DNA from: Pipra filicauda
Taxonomy: Eukaryota; Chordata; Aves; Passeriformes; Pipridae
Assembly (NCBI RefSeq): GCF_003945595.2
Contig: NW_024104532.1
Coordinates: 1,921,501 to 1,985,500, forward strand
Reading direction: 5' to 3'
DNA: 64,000 bases
The notes under the pieces are model-generated. The model searched no databases, was not told the DNA's origin, and saw nothing but the letters and a program-made list of their open reading frames with translations. The position numbers and the translations under genes are program-made. Below are positions 24,020 to 34,479 of this stretch, one piece after another. The first letter of the stretch is position 1. Each line of letters opens with the position of its first letter.

Positions 24020-24841
24020 TTGCTTCAATCCAAGATCCATGAAGGTATTTCAATACCTACACTTCAGTTTAGATGCTTAACTTTCCTTTCAAAGCAATGG
24101 AAAAGCAGGTTCCTACAGAGCAGCCAAGATCCTCACATTTTTGTGACTTTGGCATTAGGTTACTCACTAATAGGGCGTTCAGCATCCTATCCATCATCTC
24201 TGGAGCTGGGAACAGATGGACTAGCAACCTCAGTTCAGCAGAGGAGGTGTAGCTGCCTGGTAAAGTACTGCTGGAAGATGCGTGGAGAAGCTCAGCCCCA
24301 GCCATCTGATGCTACTAAAAGCCTGCCCCTGTGGTACTGGCTCCTGAATTTCCTCCCCCCAAATGCAGTGCAGCTGGATCAGCAGCCACACAGCTGTCTG
24401 GCATTAAACCCACCCCCCACAGCTCTTCAGGGTGGAAATTCTGGATCACAGCTCAACACCGCTCCACACGTTTTTATGTGGAGGAGCTCTGAAGAGATGC
24501 ACTGCTTTTCACAGCAGTTGCTCCAAGGTGACCGGGTCCCTCCAAAGCCCTGTGAAGCTTATAATAAGAGTGAGGATTACTGGATTCTTGAGTTTTCCCC
24601 CATTTTGTGCACAGATTTCACACTGGCAATATCCCGCTCTGCCTCTGTCCACATGGCAGGGCTCTGGTGCCATTGTCACAGACAAGGTAAGAAGAAGGAA
24701 AAGGCACTGGCTCTGCCATTGCCACCAACATGTCCACTTTGTCACAAACTTCCTGAACAAATGCTCAAGGCTAGATATCCAAACCAAGAGCCCATTTTCC
24801 CAGGCACAGTCACACCTACAGCTCTGCTTAGTTACAGGTAG
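24020..24841 (+). other. Longest open frame (273 codons), probably not a gene
   Basis: No in-frame stop occurs for 273 codons, the longest run in the window. It opens at TTG; the first ATG is at 24278, leaving 187 residues. The product is rich in Ser, Leu, Pro, Cys and His without a hydrophobic core pattern, signal peptide or recognisable motif. A second plus-strand frame (24432-24881) and a minus-strand frame (24509-24787) are open over the same bases, so low local stop density explains much of it. A strong 5' splice-site match (ACAAG/GTAAGAA near 24686) lies inside it. A non-coding RNA exon is possible; a conserved protein is not supported. Confidence 0.2.
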
Positions 24842-24881
24842 AAGATTCCCAAATATTCCTACATGGCTGATGTCACTATAG

Positions 24882-26886
24882 TGCTACAGCAGCATTGGCC
24901 CCTTTGTTAATGGGTAGAACCCTGTTGTATCATCTCCAGGACCCCCAACAGACACCAATATCATCTTGACTTTTGCTGACACTCCACAAGCAAACGAAAA
25001 CACAAACTTCATGGCCACCAAAACCTCTCCACTGCATGATAAAATAAAGTCATAAAATCTCATGAGCAACTAACAGTCAATGATAAGAGCACCAAGCAGG
25101 CCACCTGCATGGGAGTTTCAGCAAAAACTCCCCTTCCTTCTTCTCATCCTCCATTGGCTTCAATGGAATCATTTGTGCACTGGCTGCTTGCTGGACCACT
25201 GTGTTCAGATGTGATGGTCATCAGTCCCAGACACCAAATCTCAGTGACAAAGGTTTACACTAAGCCTAGTTCCCTCATCCCAGAATCATTATGTTAAACT
25301 GAGCCTTTTTAAGGAAAAAAAAAAAAAAAAAGAGCTTTAGGCTTTATGGCCTAGCCATCAAAACTGCAGGCTGCCTCAGCAGAGTCCAATGTCCTTACAT
25401 GCTTCTGACTCAAAAACCAAGACACCAGACTCACAGTAAAATGTAAACAGGCAGCTACTCCAGCAAAGGAAGCATTGCTCTTGCCATCAGTACAGTGCTG
25501 ATTTTGTAATCAGTCTGGAAGGTTTATTTTTAACCGCTGTACCAAGGTTTTACAGAGACACAATTGTTCTTTTGAAACCTTGCTAATAGGGCTGATCAGT
25601 AATACCAGCACTATATACAGAGCAGAAGAGCACAGCATAATGAAACTGTGCTATGAGAAACTATGAACGAGATATTCTTTCTATAAAAAGCATTTTTAAT
25701 AAAACATGCAATGGCTCCAGAAACTGCTCATCATATTCTGATGAAGGGACTGGTACTGCAAGCGGTGAGTGCTCGAATCCTCCCCATCTCCTCTGGGCCC
25801 CCCCAGAGCTGTTCTTCCCCTTTGAGAAAGAGTATCTGGCAAAGTGAGGATGGGGATTTTTCCAAGCTATTTTCATGTTGACCACACACCTCATAGCACT
25901 CAGAGCCTGCTCCAAGGAACAAAGTGAGTAGAGGGACTCCTTCAATGACTCTTAGGTCGATGTGATATAATACAGATGCATTTAGGTATTCTGTGCAGAT
26001 TGCAATGATTTAAAAATTCAGTATCATTATCAGAAATTCAACTGTGGATCTTAAAAATTCCCATACATTCCCTGCAAACTGTTATTTTACAAACACACTA
26101 CCTAAAAGCTTATTTACAAAAGCAGTTATTGATACATGTATACAAAAGTGACAGCCCAAAAGTGAACATGGATTTTTATGTTGTGTGATCATTTGAGGAA
26201 AGTCCACAGTTTCTCTTTCTGAGAAGTTTGTTGTCGAGGGCCCACTTAATAAAAATTAAGATTGTGGCTCCTTTTATTCCCTAAAACACATAAAAAAAGC
26301 TAATTCTGCAAGATAAGGTTCTCTGCTGTGAGCAAATTCATGGACTGGTCGGTCAAAAGGCATCTGAAAAGCCCTTTTGTTCAGTCTGTAGGCTTTTTGG
26401 AGTGAGAATGATCAAAATAAATCACACTTCCAAATTATCTCTAGAGAGCAAGAAATAAGCTAAAGGAGCCCATTGACATTCTGACCAAGATCCAAAGGTG
26501 TTTGCAAGTGACAGGGTGCTCTTCTTCTTGAGCCAAAAGATTTGTATTTGGTTCCCTACAAGTAATTTTACCCCATGAAGTTTATAAATGTCCTACAACT
26601 TAATCTCAATCTTTCTAAGCCTTTCAGAAACTTGTATATATTCCTGTACCATTTTAACAACTTAGACCATTTTTTTTTTCTTGTTTCCATTGTCTAGGCT
26701 TACCTGAACAGAATAGTCTTTGCCGCTAATTCAACATATCTCCGGAGTTTAAAATGCATTTCAAAGTATTTTTTAAAAGTTTAAGAAGTATTAAACTGCT
26801 TTGCAGTCATTCTGCACAATTCAAATCCTTTGCTAGATTTGGCATATATTTCTAGGTTCTTGTCTGATCCTCCCTGCTGAGCCATG
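24882..26886. other. Unassigned non-coding DNA
   Basis: Around 25.11-25.19 kb, GGGAGTTTCAGCAAAAACTCCCC and CATTGGCTTCAATGGAATC might be one more decayed copy of the palindromic repeat, too weak to list. The 94-codon frame at 25661-25945 (minus) is unremarkable. Confidence 0.55.
25315..25331 (+). repeat. 17-base poly(A) run
   Basis: There are 17 consecutive A, followed by GAGCTTTAGG. No retroposed body is recognisable upstream. Confidence 0.9.
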
Positions 26887-27003
26887 CAAGCACTTCACAG
26901 TGATTAGTGGATTTTAACCTCACAACAATGAGGTGGAGGCACAAAACGGTTTAAATGACTTGCCCATGTCCATGCCAGGAGCCTGTGGCAGAGCAGTGAG
27001 TCA
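26887..27003 (-). mobile_element. MIR-like SINE remnant with an internal deletion
   Basis: The plus strand carries the reverse complement of MIR: AGCACTT, then AACCTCACAACAATGAGGT, GGAGGCACAAAACGG, ATGACTTGCCCATG and GTGGCAGAGCAG. These match, in order, the MIR blocks for the CTCACAACA-ATGAGGT core, GAGGCACAGAG, GTAACTTGCCCAAGG and AGTGGCAGAGC. About 25-30 bp expected between the GAGGT and GGCACA blocks are missing, so this copy has an internal deletion. This is the clearest MIR in the window. Confidence 0.72.
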
Positions 27004-30000
27004 CAGCAGGACAGTTACATTCACTGTGCTGTGACCCAGCCATAAAAGTAATGTTTCTTGTCACAGAATTAAGATTTTTCTTTCAATTTATATTGGGAGG
27101 GGTCAAGAAAGAAATGTTATTATTTAACACAATTGTAAAAGGGCACAGTCAGTGACCCCAAAAGTTGGATTTTTTTTCTAAAGTCAGTAGATTTTAAATC
27201 TGTATTTATATATAGAAGAAGTCATCACAGATATAATCCATTTTAAAAACACCCTGTATTTGCCACTGCTGCCTTTCAAGAGGGGGAAGAGGAGAAACAG
27301 ACAGAATTGTTTTGTTGTCAAGAAAAATACATCTAGCATAAAATGTTAAGGTTGCCAAGAGATGACAGTATTTGGCAGCATCCTAAAATGTTTGTCATTT
27401 TAAAAGTATTTATGCTAAGGCAGAAAATAAACTATCCAACATTTTAGTCACTTTAAGTGATTAAAACAAGTCATTAGAATTTTAGTTTAAAATCATCTTA
27501 GATAAAATTTTCCCTTACCTAACTAGCCAGTTTTCCTTTTTCACACAAAAAAATAAAAAACAACTGTGTGCAGGTTTTTTGCTCTTAAAGCTCATGCCTT
27601 AGCTCTAAGTGCTCTAGCATGATGTAGGTAAAACAAAATGTGGGAGACTTTGAATATCGTTTTCATTTTCATTGGAAACATTTTCAATTACTACACTGCT
27701 GAATAGAAACAACTGGGAAAAAAAGTTAGGAACATTTTAAACGCCTGCCAGAAGTGCAAGAACTCCTCTATACATAAAGAAGTAGGTGCATTTAGTTGTC
27801 TAAGGTTATATTTTAGCATGAATTTGGCAAATTTTCCCAATAGTGACTTGACTTATTTCCATTTATTGTAATGTGTTCAAGAGTATTTACAAATGCACAT
27901 TTCTCATGAAGTTGGAAGTAAATTGGGATCTATTTTTTCATGTTGTAAAGACATTGATGTGTTTTTTCTGACATGCCTCATGAACTCAGTCAATCACAAG
28001 TCTTTCTTAATGGAAACCACATGTCTGCCCAGAACTGTGTAATTACAATGCTAGGATTCTTGGCACTGCCAGGAAAAGGGGCATTGTCAAACCAATTAGA
28101 GTTTATTTATTTACATACCATTTCTGGACGAGAATGTTCCTTCTTTTATGCTGATGCTGAGAAAATATATATTTCATCGAGTGGCTGTAATTTTTGTTAG
28201 ATACTGTTACATTTTGCAGCAATTACATCCCTAGTTTTCAGTTACTTTCCACGTAAGGAAACTTTCCTTTAAACAAAACAGCTGGGAATAGCATCATGAA
28301 TTTTATCAGCCCCGTTTTCATTTGTTTCAGATGAAGAAGGAGATGTGAGGGCAGCTGTTTCCCTAAGCTCCACAGAGTCAGTCTTTCCACCTACTTCCAC
28401 CCCATTATGAGCTTTTCATTGTACAAGATGTCTTGTTTGTACCTCCATCCTTCTGCAATACTACCTCTTCCACACCCCTGTAAATCGGTACCTGCAGCTG
28501 GTCCTGCAAAAGCAGCACAGTTTGTCTCGGAAGAAAGAAGGAGCAAGGCTCCCGAAGGCAATCTGCAGTACTGCTCCAAGGCAGATCCCTCTGGACAACA
28601 TTAAAAAGAAAGTTATGTGTCTCAGGAAAGCCAAATACCACACAGATTTGCACTGGGCTGAATCATGTGTGCTGCTGCTGGAAGGTTACAAGCAAGCAGA
28701 AGAGGCTGTGTGGTGGGAAATGCATTCCAGGGACACCAAGAAAAGGCCAGAGCTGGTGTTCCGTGTCTCCCACAGAGCACCCTGCACACTGTAACCTCCT
28801 GAGTTCCCTCTGCTCTTTTACAAACGCAATTCACTGCTTCAGACACTCTCTCATGGGCCATTGAAAGCTGCAAAGTCGAAATGAGAGCCTTTTTGATGGG
28901 GTTTGTCCCCAACAGGAGTACAACTGCAGGGAGGGGGGGAAGGCTGCATAAGTATTCCTATTTATAGCCAAAAAATCAGGAGTAAAGAGACAAGTTTAAG
29001 CTCAAAGTTTAATGGACATCTTTCTCTTTGCATTGTTCCCATCTGTCTGAGATGGATCATGGGGTTTTCAGGCTAATGCCTTTCCAGGTTCCTGCACTGC
29101 CTGAGCATCCAATCATCCCTAATGTTCCCAGTCTTTAACCCCACCCTAGAGAGCTGTGACAGCATCACATGACTGGGGAGTGGAGGGAGCATGCAGGGAT
29201 GTGCCCCAGAGCCGGCAGGACACTGTAGCAGAGGAGAGGGGGCTAACCCAGCTCCCTCAAGAGCCAGACAGGGTTGTGTCAGGGTTTTCACAGCTGACCC
29301 ACAGGAACCTGTGTTGGGAGGCTCTTCCTAACACAGAACCAGCCCTTTCTGTTTAAGCAGAAATCTGCTGTGTTCCGTAGTTCTAAACAGCAACCTGATG
29401 TAAGCCAGCCGAGATGATCCCCTCCCGTGGCAGAGGAGATCCGAGTCTGCACCTGAGACCATACAGTATTTAGTTACAGAGAGATGTCAGGCTAAAACCC
29501 TCCCATCTGGACCATGCCAGTCCCTGCTGAGATGCTCTCTGGTCACAGGAGGCACCTCCTACCCTGAGGTTGTGTTATGCCCTTCCACTGAAAAAGCAGA
29601 GGAAGGGAAACAGCTGTAAAAATCTCCTATTTAAAGCTCCTGAAGCTTCAGAGCCTTCTATGAAATCCCTTCTATGGGATTCTTTCTCTTTTTTTTTTTT
29701 TAATTTGTTTTTAATTGCTGCTCCAACCTTTCATGACTTCCTTGTCTTTGGAAAGTTCCAAAGCATTAAAAGGAAACATTAGGTTCTGACGCCCTCCGAC
29801 ATTATTTTTCAGTTTAATCATTTTTCCCCATTTTCCTCCTCTTTCTCTGTGCTGAGTGAGGGTGGGAAAGAGACAATTAAGGGAAACTCAAAACCCTCAG
29901 ATGTTTCAAATATGAAAAAGTTTAATAAAAGTTTTCCCACACATCGGCAGAGAAGTAGGAAAAACTGTTTTCTTATTAAATTCTCAAAGCAGAAATGACC

Positions 30001-30149
30001 AAAACATTCCTGGGCTTTGTGTTCACCACTCCCTCTCCCACTTTTTGAGCCAGAAGTCTCTGCTTTATCTTGCCTTTAGGCTGGTGTGCACGTCTGTGAG
30101 AGACAGAGCCCTTCCCTGATGATTCTACGGTTTATAGCAACCAGCCAAA
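27004..30149. other. Unassigned non-coding DNA
   Basis: 27.0-28.3 kb is A+T-rich and almost frame-free. 28.39-28.91 kb is open in several phases on both strands (for example plus 28522-28794 and minus 28622-28912), without a recognisable product. The weak MIR-like remnant at 28.3 kb is the only repeat suspected. Confidence 0.55.
28298..28385 (-). mobile_element. Possible MIR-like remnant (weak)
   Basis: The plus strand shows TTTTATCAGCCCCGTTTTCA, then CAGATGAAGAA and a looser stretch ending CTCCACAGAG. The order resembles the reverse complement of the MIR segment ATTATCCCCATTTTACAGATGAGGAAAC. The second half is too diverged to be sure. Confidence 0.4.
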
Positions 30150-30228
30150 TGCAGGGTGAGGGCTGAAATGGTGGCACAGAGTGGGGAAATGACTTGCCCA
30201 AGGTCGTGCAGTGGGGCAATGACTCAAG
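30150..30228 (-). mobile_element. MIR-like SINE remnant
   Basis: On the plus strand, GGTGAGGGCTGAAATGG is followed by GGCACAGAGTGGGGAAATG, ACTTGCCCAAGGTCGTGCAG and then GGGGCAATGAC. This matches the reverse complement of the MIR core (GATGAGGAAACTGAGGCACAGAG, then ACTTGCCCAAGGTCACACAG). The 15-base string ACTTGCCCAAGGTCG differs from the MIR consensus only at its last base. Only the central part of the SINE is recognisable. Confidence 0.68.
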
Positions 30229-31079
30229 TGATTTCCAATAACACAGTCATTACTGTAAAGGCTTTAAAGAAGCAGGGCTTGATTCACTGCCCTGCACTGC
30301 TGCTCCCCGCAGCTCCGGAGGAGTTACACGGCACAGCGTCAGGCCAAGTGTTTGAGCAAAAGTTGGCCTTGGTTCAGCTGGGAGGGGAGGAGAGGGAGAA
30401 TGGATACGTGTGGTTTAGACTACAGATCCTGAGTAAGAAAGGGAGACTCCTCAGGTAGGCATTTAGGTGGCTATAGATGTAACCCACGTCTTCCAGAAAG
30501 AACAAGGGAGGATGAAGATGAGTTGACAGGTTGGGCAGTGGACAAAATACTCTTTTTCTGCTATGTCAGAGCTTTTATTTCTGCTGCGGTCCAGGTCCTG
30601 TGCCATCTGGCAACTCAGCTGTGAGTATTCACATCCCTCCATCCTCCCTCAATCAGGTGGCCCATCACCCATCTCACACAGCCAAGCAGGACAGAAAACT
30701 ATTTGGTACCAACAACACTGTTGCAGGCACATGACCAGTCAGCAGGAGAGGGAACCTGGCAGCTTCTTCTTGCTGCAAGCAAATGGCCCAGAACAAAAAG
30801 AAAGGCAAGGAAAAGGTGCCCACAGGGAGGATTTTCTGCCTTCACAGAGCAGGGGACTCCAGGGAGAGACTGGATTATACTCCATGCTATATTTTTATCT
30901 CTGCTCTATTCACAAGGTGCTTCAGCCATTGGTTGAGCTGTCTCTTGATTACTGTAAGCAAGATTCATCATCTCTTCGCCAGGAGATAGGAAAAACCCTG
31001 CCACCTTGTAAAGCAAACACATGAAAATGACGTGGTAGTCACTGGGTTTCGATGCTAATTTCAAATTACAAAGCACAGG
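30229..31079. other. Unassigned DNA, open on the plus strand
   Basis: Three plus-strand phases stay open across 30531-31024; the longest is 153 codons (30563-31024). Overlapping open phases argue against a real exon. Nothing was recognised. Confidence 0.55.
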
Positions 31080-31320
31080 AGCAACTTTCTACACACGATT
31101 TCTGATTCTGCTTTCTATTCCTGTCGAGCTGCAGCCAGAGTTTTGCCAGTGAAAAGTGCTATAAACAGCCCTGGCCTCGCTGAAAAAAGCAATATGCCGT
31201 CAGTCTGACATCTACCTCGCTTTTCCGCTCATTGTCAGCACTTTGATTGATAGTGTTGTTCATTAATGTGGGACGATTGTCAGCTTTTCCTGAATAAATA
31301 TAAAAAGAAACAAAGAAATC
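31080..31320. promoter_or_regulatory. Conserved-looking non-coding block
   Basis: Unique, evenly composed sequence with retained CpGs (ACACGATT, GTCGAGC, CTCGCTG, GCCGTC, CTCGC, TCCGC, GACGATTG) and, side by side, CTTTGATTGATAG (TCF/LEF plus PBX-type) and TCATTAATG (paired homeodomain-type). This is one of the better enhancer candidates by motif arrangement. No coding frame was recognised. Confidence 0.33.
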
Positions 31321-31694
31321 CCCACCCTTTTCAAGCCAGAGTGAATTATTTCCTATTTTCCTTTGCTGAATTCAGGCATGTAACAGTACACTGCCCTCAA
31401 AACATGCTGGAGCTTTAACCACAAAGTAGGAAATTGGACTTTGGATTCAGGAACCAAAACTTTACTTAAGTAGTAGGTACAGTAATTAAATTTTACTATT
31501 ATTTATTTTCCAAAAGGAAAAAAACAACGGTATGCCCTGAAGGCTTCTGTTTTAATACAGTACTTCAATTTTGCACAAAAAACTAAAAGAAATCTATTTG
31601 GTGAAGACTAAAATGACATGTGAAAAGCAGAGGCAATCACAAGCACCACAAAAGATAGGCAGAGATTCAATTTAATACAAGGCTGCATCTTAAT

Positions 31695-32187
31695 TCACAC
31701 TGGGGAGAAGAGGAAAAAGAGATGTGAAAATTCACATATATTAAAGTATTTAAAAGACGGGTAAGTTTTGTTGGGCCTTTCGTACCCCCAAAACACTCCC
31801 CATGATGTCTGCTCAGGAATCTTTGAGGTTTGGACAACCTCGTTGTCTTTAATGTATTCCCATACGCCAACAATTAAAAGAATGGGAGGTGCCATAAAAC
31901 CCACCCTAAACTCTGTCTTAACATTTACCATTTTCACTAGACATTTTATCCCCATGAGTTTTCCTTGCACTGGCACCCTTAGCTTTCTGCTTGATGGAGT
32001 CTCTCTAATCAGGTCATTGCTTTTACCGTTAGCAATAGGGTCATTGCTCAACATCTTTTTCAAATTGTACATTGCATCAGTGTGTATGAAACACAACCAC
32101 AACAACAACAACTACGATTACAAAACTGTAACTGGGTGTGGGGGGAAAAAATGGGGAGAGGAACATCAATGGCTGACCAATGATTAA
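31695..32187. other. Long open frames on both strands, unassigned
   Basis: A minus-strand frame (31695-32111, first ATG near 32072, about 125 residues) and a plus-strand frame (31768-32187, first ATG at 31852) overlap by 344 bp without stops. The minus product has a hydrophobic stretch, PPILLIVGVW, then WGVFWGYERP, which look more protein-like than most frames here. I recognise no family. A decayed processed pseudogene or chance are both possible; neither frame ends in a poly(A) tract. Confidence 0.2.
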
Positions 32188-33779
32188 TTCAGCAAATCAT
32201 GCTTCAGCACAGATTTGCTTTTGAAGCAACATGCTAACAATAATAATATTCTCCGCAAGTGCTACATTTGTAGAGTTGAATGGCAAATTATTTTGAATAC
32301 CTCTGTAAAGAACAGGAAACTGAGAACTGTGGAAAAACTGGCATTACGCCACCGATTGAAGATTCAATCTGACTGTAATAGAAGGTGATTATTGGGGACT
32401 AGCAAGCAGATGATGGATGATTTCCTCCTAAAATGACAGCTCTGCTGTGTATCAGCAATCCTCATACAGCACAAACGTACAGGTCGGCTTTTGTGGCTTT
32501 TTAATTCTTACCATTGTGGGAAATGGATTTCAAACCTGTGGCGAGCTATTTCAGTCTGCCAGGGCACATTTGGATTGTTCCTCTCTTTCTCTCCCCCTTT
32601 CCTTTTTTTTTTTTTTTCCCCTTTTTTGCAAACCTAACGAAAGATGCTCACTGAAGTTCCCCAGCCATTTACCTCAGGGAGCCAGGGAACAAAAGAGCAG
32701 AACCACGCAGTCCTCCCACAAGCTCCCTGCTCCAACCCAGTGGGAGCACACCTGGAGGGCAGAGCAGGGTGAGCAGAGTCTCCCAGCAGCCTCCCTCCCT
32801 CACACCCCTGCCCCCATGCTGGGATAGCCTGAAAATTAAAATACCCTCCAAGTATGTAATGCCTTGTTTATCTTCTGCCCTTATCTGCTTTGGTGAAAAA
32901 TGCACACCCATATTTATGTGCTAGAATTTGATACCTTACGCAGTGTTTTGTTTCAAAAATACTCATTTAGAGTTTCCTAAGAGAGCGTGGGCAGCCCACT
33001 GGCACAACCAGGGACTCATACAGCTGCAACACCAACGCGACTTCTGTGTTTCACTGCAGAAAAGAGGCAGCCCAGACACTCTTACAAGGTTAGAACAAAA
33101 AATATTGTAAGTTCCTTGCATGAAGCTATAAGCTCTGTACAACCATTTGTTTTAAAAGACAAGCTAATCAATAACCCCATCTTTTATTGCTGTGCCCCTC
33201 CATGTACTCCGTTAGTGATCACGCAGCACTTCTAGTACATCGTGAGATCACAGAGAGCAGTTATAGGAAAGGCTGCCTTCGAGGAGGAAAAAGTGCCATC
33301 CAACAAAATCCAGACCTTCTACTGCATGTCACGGTGGCCTGGTGTCTAACGACGTCCTGGCTCCCTGGTCCTCACCGTAAATTAGTATGGACATATGTTC
33401 TGGTGTCTGTCAAGACCCAATCCTGACACTCTGCCAGTCCTGCACAAAAGGACAAGGTAATCCACAAGAGCAGTAAATTTATCAATCAAATCCCGTAAGT
33501 GTCCCTTGCTGATAACACGAGCCCTTTTCCGAATTTAACAAGAAAGAGCGATCCAGCTCGGTGGGACGTCACAGGCACATTCCACCCACGGAAACACCGC
33601 TGTCAATATTTCAGAATACACTTGCCATTCTCCTGTCTGCAGTCAGTTGGATGCTGGACTGTGTCTATTCACTGGCTTCTAAAGATGGGGGTTTTCTACA
33701 CCAAAGACCAAAAAAGAAAAGCAGCTACATACAGCTGGTTAATACTGAGCCTTTTTTCCAACTAATTAAAAAATAATCA
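32188..33779. other. Unassigned non-coding DNA
   Basis: The 126-codon frame at 32447-32827 passes through a T-rich tract near 32.6 kb that encodes its phenylalanine run, and is opposed by a minus-strand frame. A stretch with retained CpGs (33.34-33.60 kb) is the only hint of constraint. Confidence 0.55.
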
Positions 33780-34160
33780 CATTTGGGCCTTTATTTAGGT
33801 CTCAGCAATGGGCAGGTAATTAATTGTTAATTTTATATTTCTGTGCAATCTGCATCATTTTTTTTCATTATAAATGCAATTAGGGATGATGGAATAAAAT
33901 AAGTTGGCCAAAGATGCTGTATAACAACTGTGAATTAAAAACTATGCATTTTTGATTCTCTTGTATCACAGGTTGCAGACATCAACTTCTGCATCAAAAC
34001 AAAGAATGTGATCTGCTGCTGCTTGGAATCACTGTCTGGTTGCACAAAATGATATCCCAGTAGAGTAGTAGCTGGTGTTTATAGTAAAGTAGAGCAAACC
34101 ATTATCAGTGTGCGATGTCAATTTAAATTTTACTGGAACAGAAACCTTTTGACCCCTTCC
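33780..34160. promoter_or_regulatory. TAAT-rich conserved-looking block
   Basis: The stretch holds AGGTAATTAATTGTTAATTTTAT, CATTATAAATGCAATTAGGG, GAATTAAAAACTATGCAT and GTGCGATGTCAATTTAAATTTTAC. The paired TAATTAATTG core is a typical dimeric homeodomain site. No coding frame crosses it. The function is inferred. Confidence 0.28.
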
Positions 34161-34394
34161 AAACTTGATCCATTACTAGGTTTATACATGAAAGCTTAGG
34201 AGAGAATTAAATTAGAAGGAACACTGCAAGAGAACTGTATTTGCATCTATTGCACTTAAGACTGCAGATTAGTTGACCTTTGGAAAAGGGGATTAAAGCA
34301 GTTTCACCATCAAGAGAAGACAATCTGTGTTCTTAAGGCAATCAGATTGGGAAGGGTAACAACCTCTGAAAGATGAATTGAACTGAGGAAGAAT

Positions 34395-34412
34395 CCATGC
34401 TAATTTGCATGG
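34395..34412. promoter_or_regulatory. Perfect inverted repeat around a POU octamer
   Basis: CCATGC (34395-34400) and GCATGG (34407-34412) are perfect inverted arms around TAATTT. The result includes ATTTGCAT (34403-34410), the reverse complement of the POU octamer ATGCAAAT, and a TAATT homeodomain core. It could bind a POU factor alone or with a homeodomain partner. It lies in unique sequence at 34.24-34.47 kb. Confidence 0.4.
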
Positions 34413-34479
34413 TTTACACTTACAAATGAATTTTGCAATGATTTCTGCGAAAGGAATTGTGCAGTATTTGAATTAGTCC

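Noticed and set aside
25105..25185. Possible fourth copy of the palindromic repeat (TTGGCTTCAATGG)
   Set aside because: The core is similar but the flanking arms do not pair convincingly.
29655..29682. CTTCTATG...CTTCTATGGGATTC as a CR1 3' end
   Set aside because: CR1 ends carry direct ATTCTRTG-type repeats with a recognisable 3' body upstream; neither is present.
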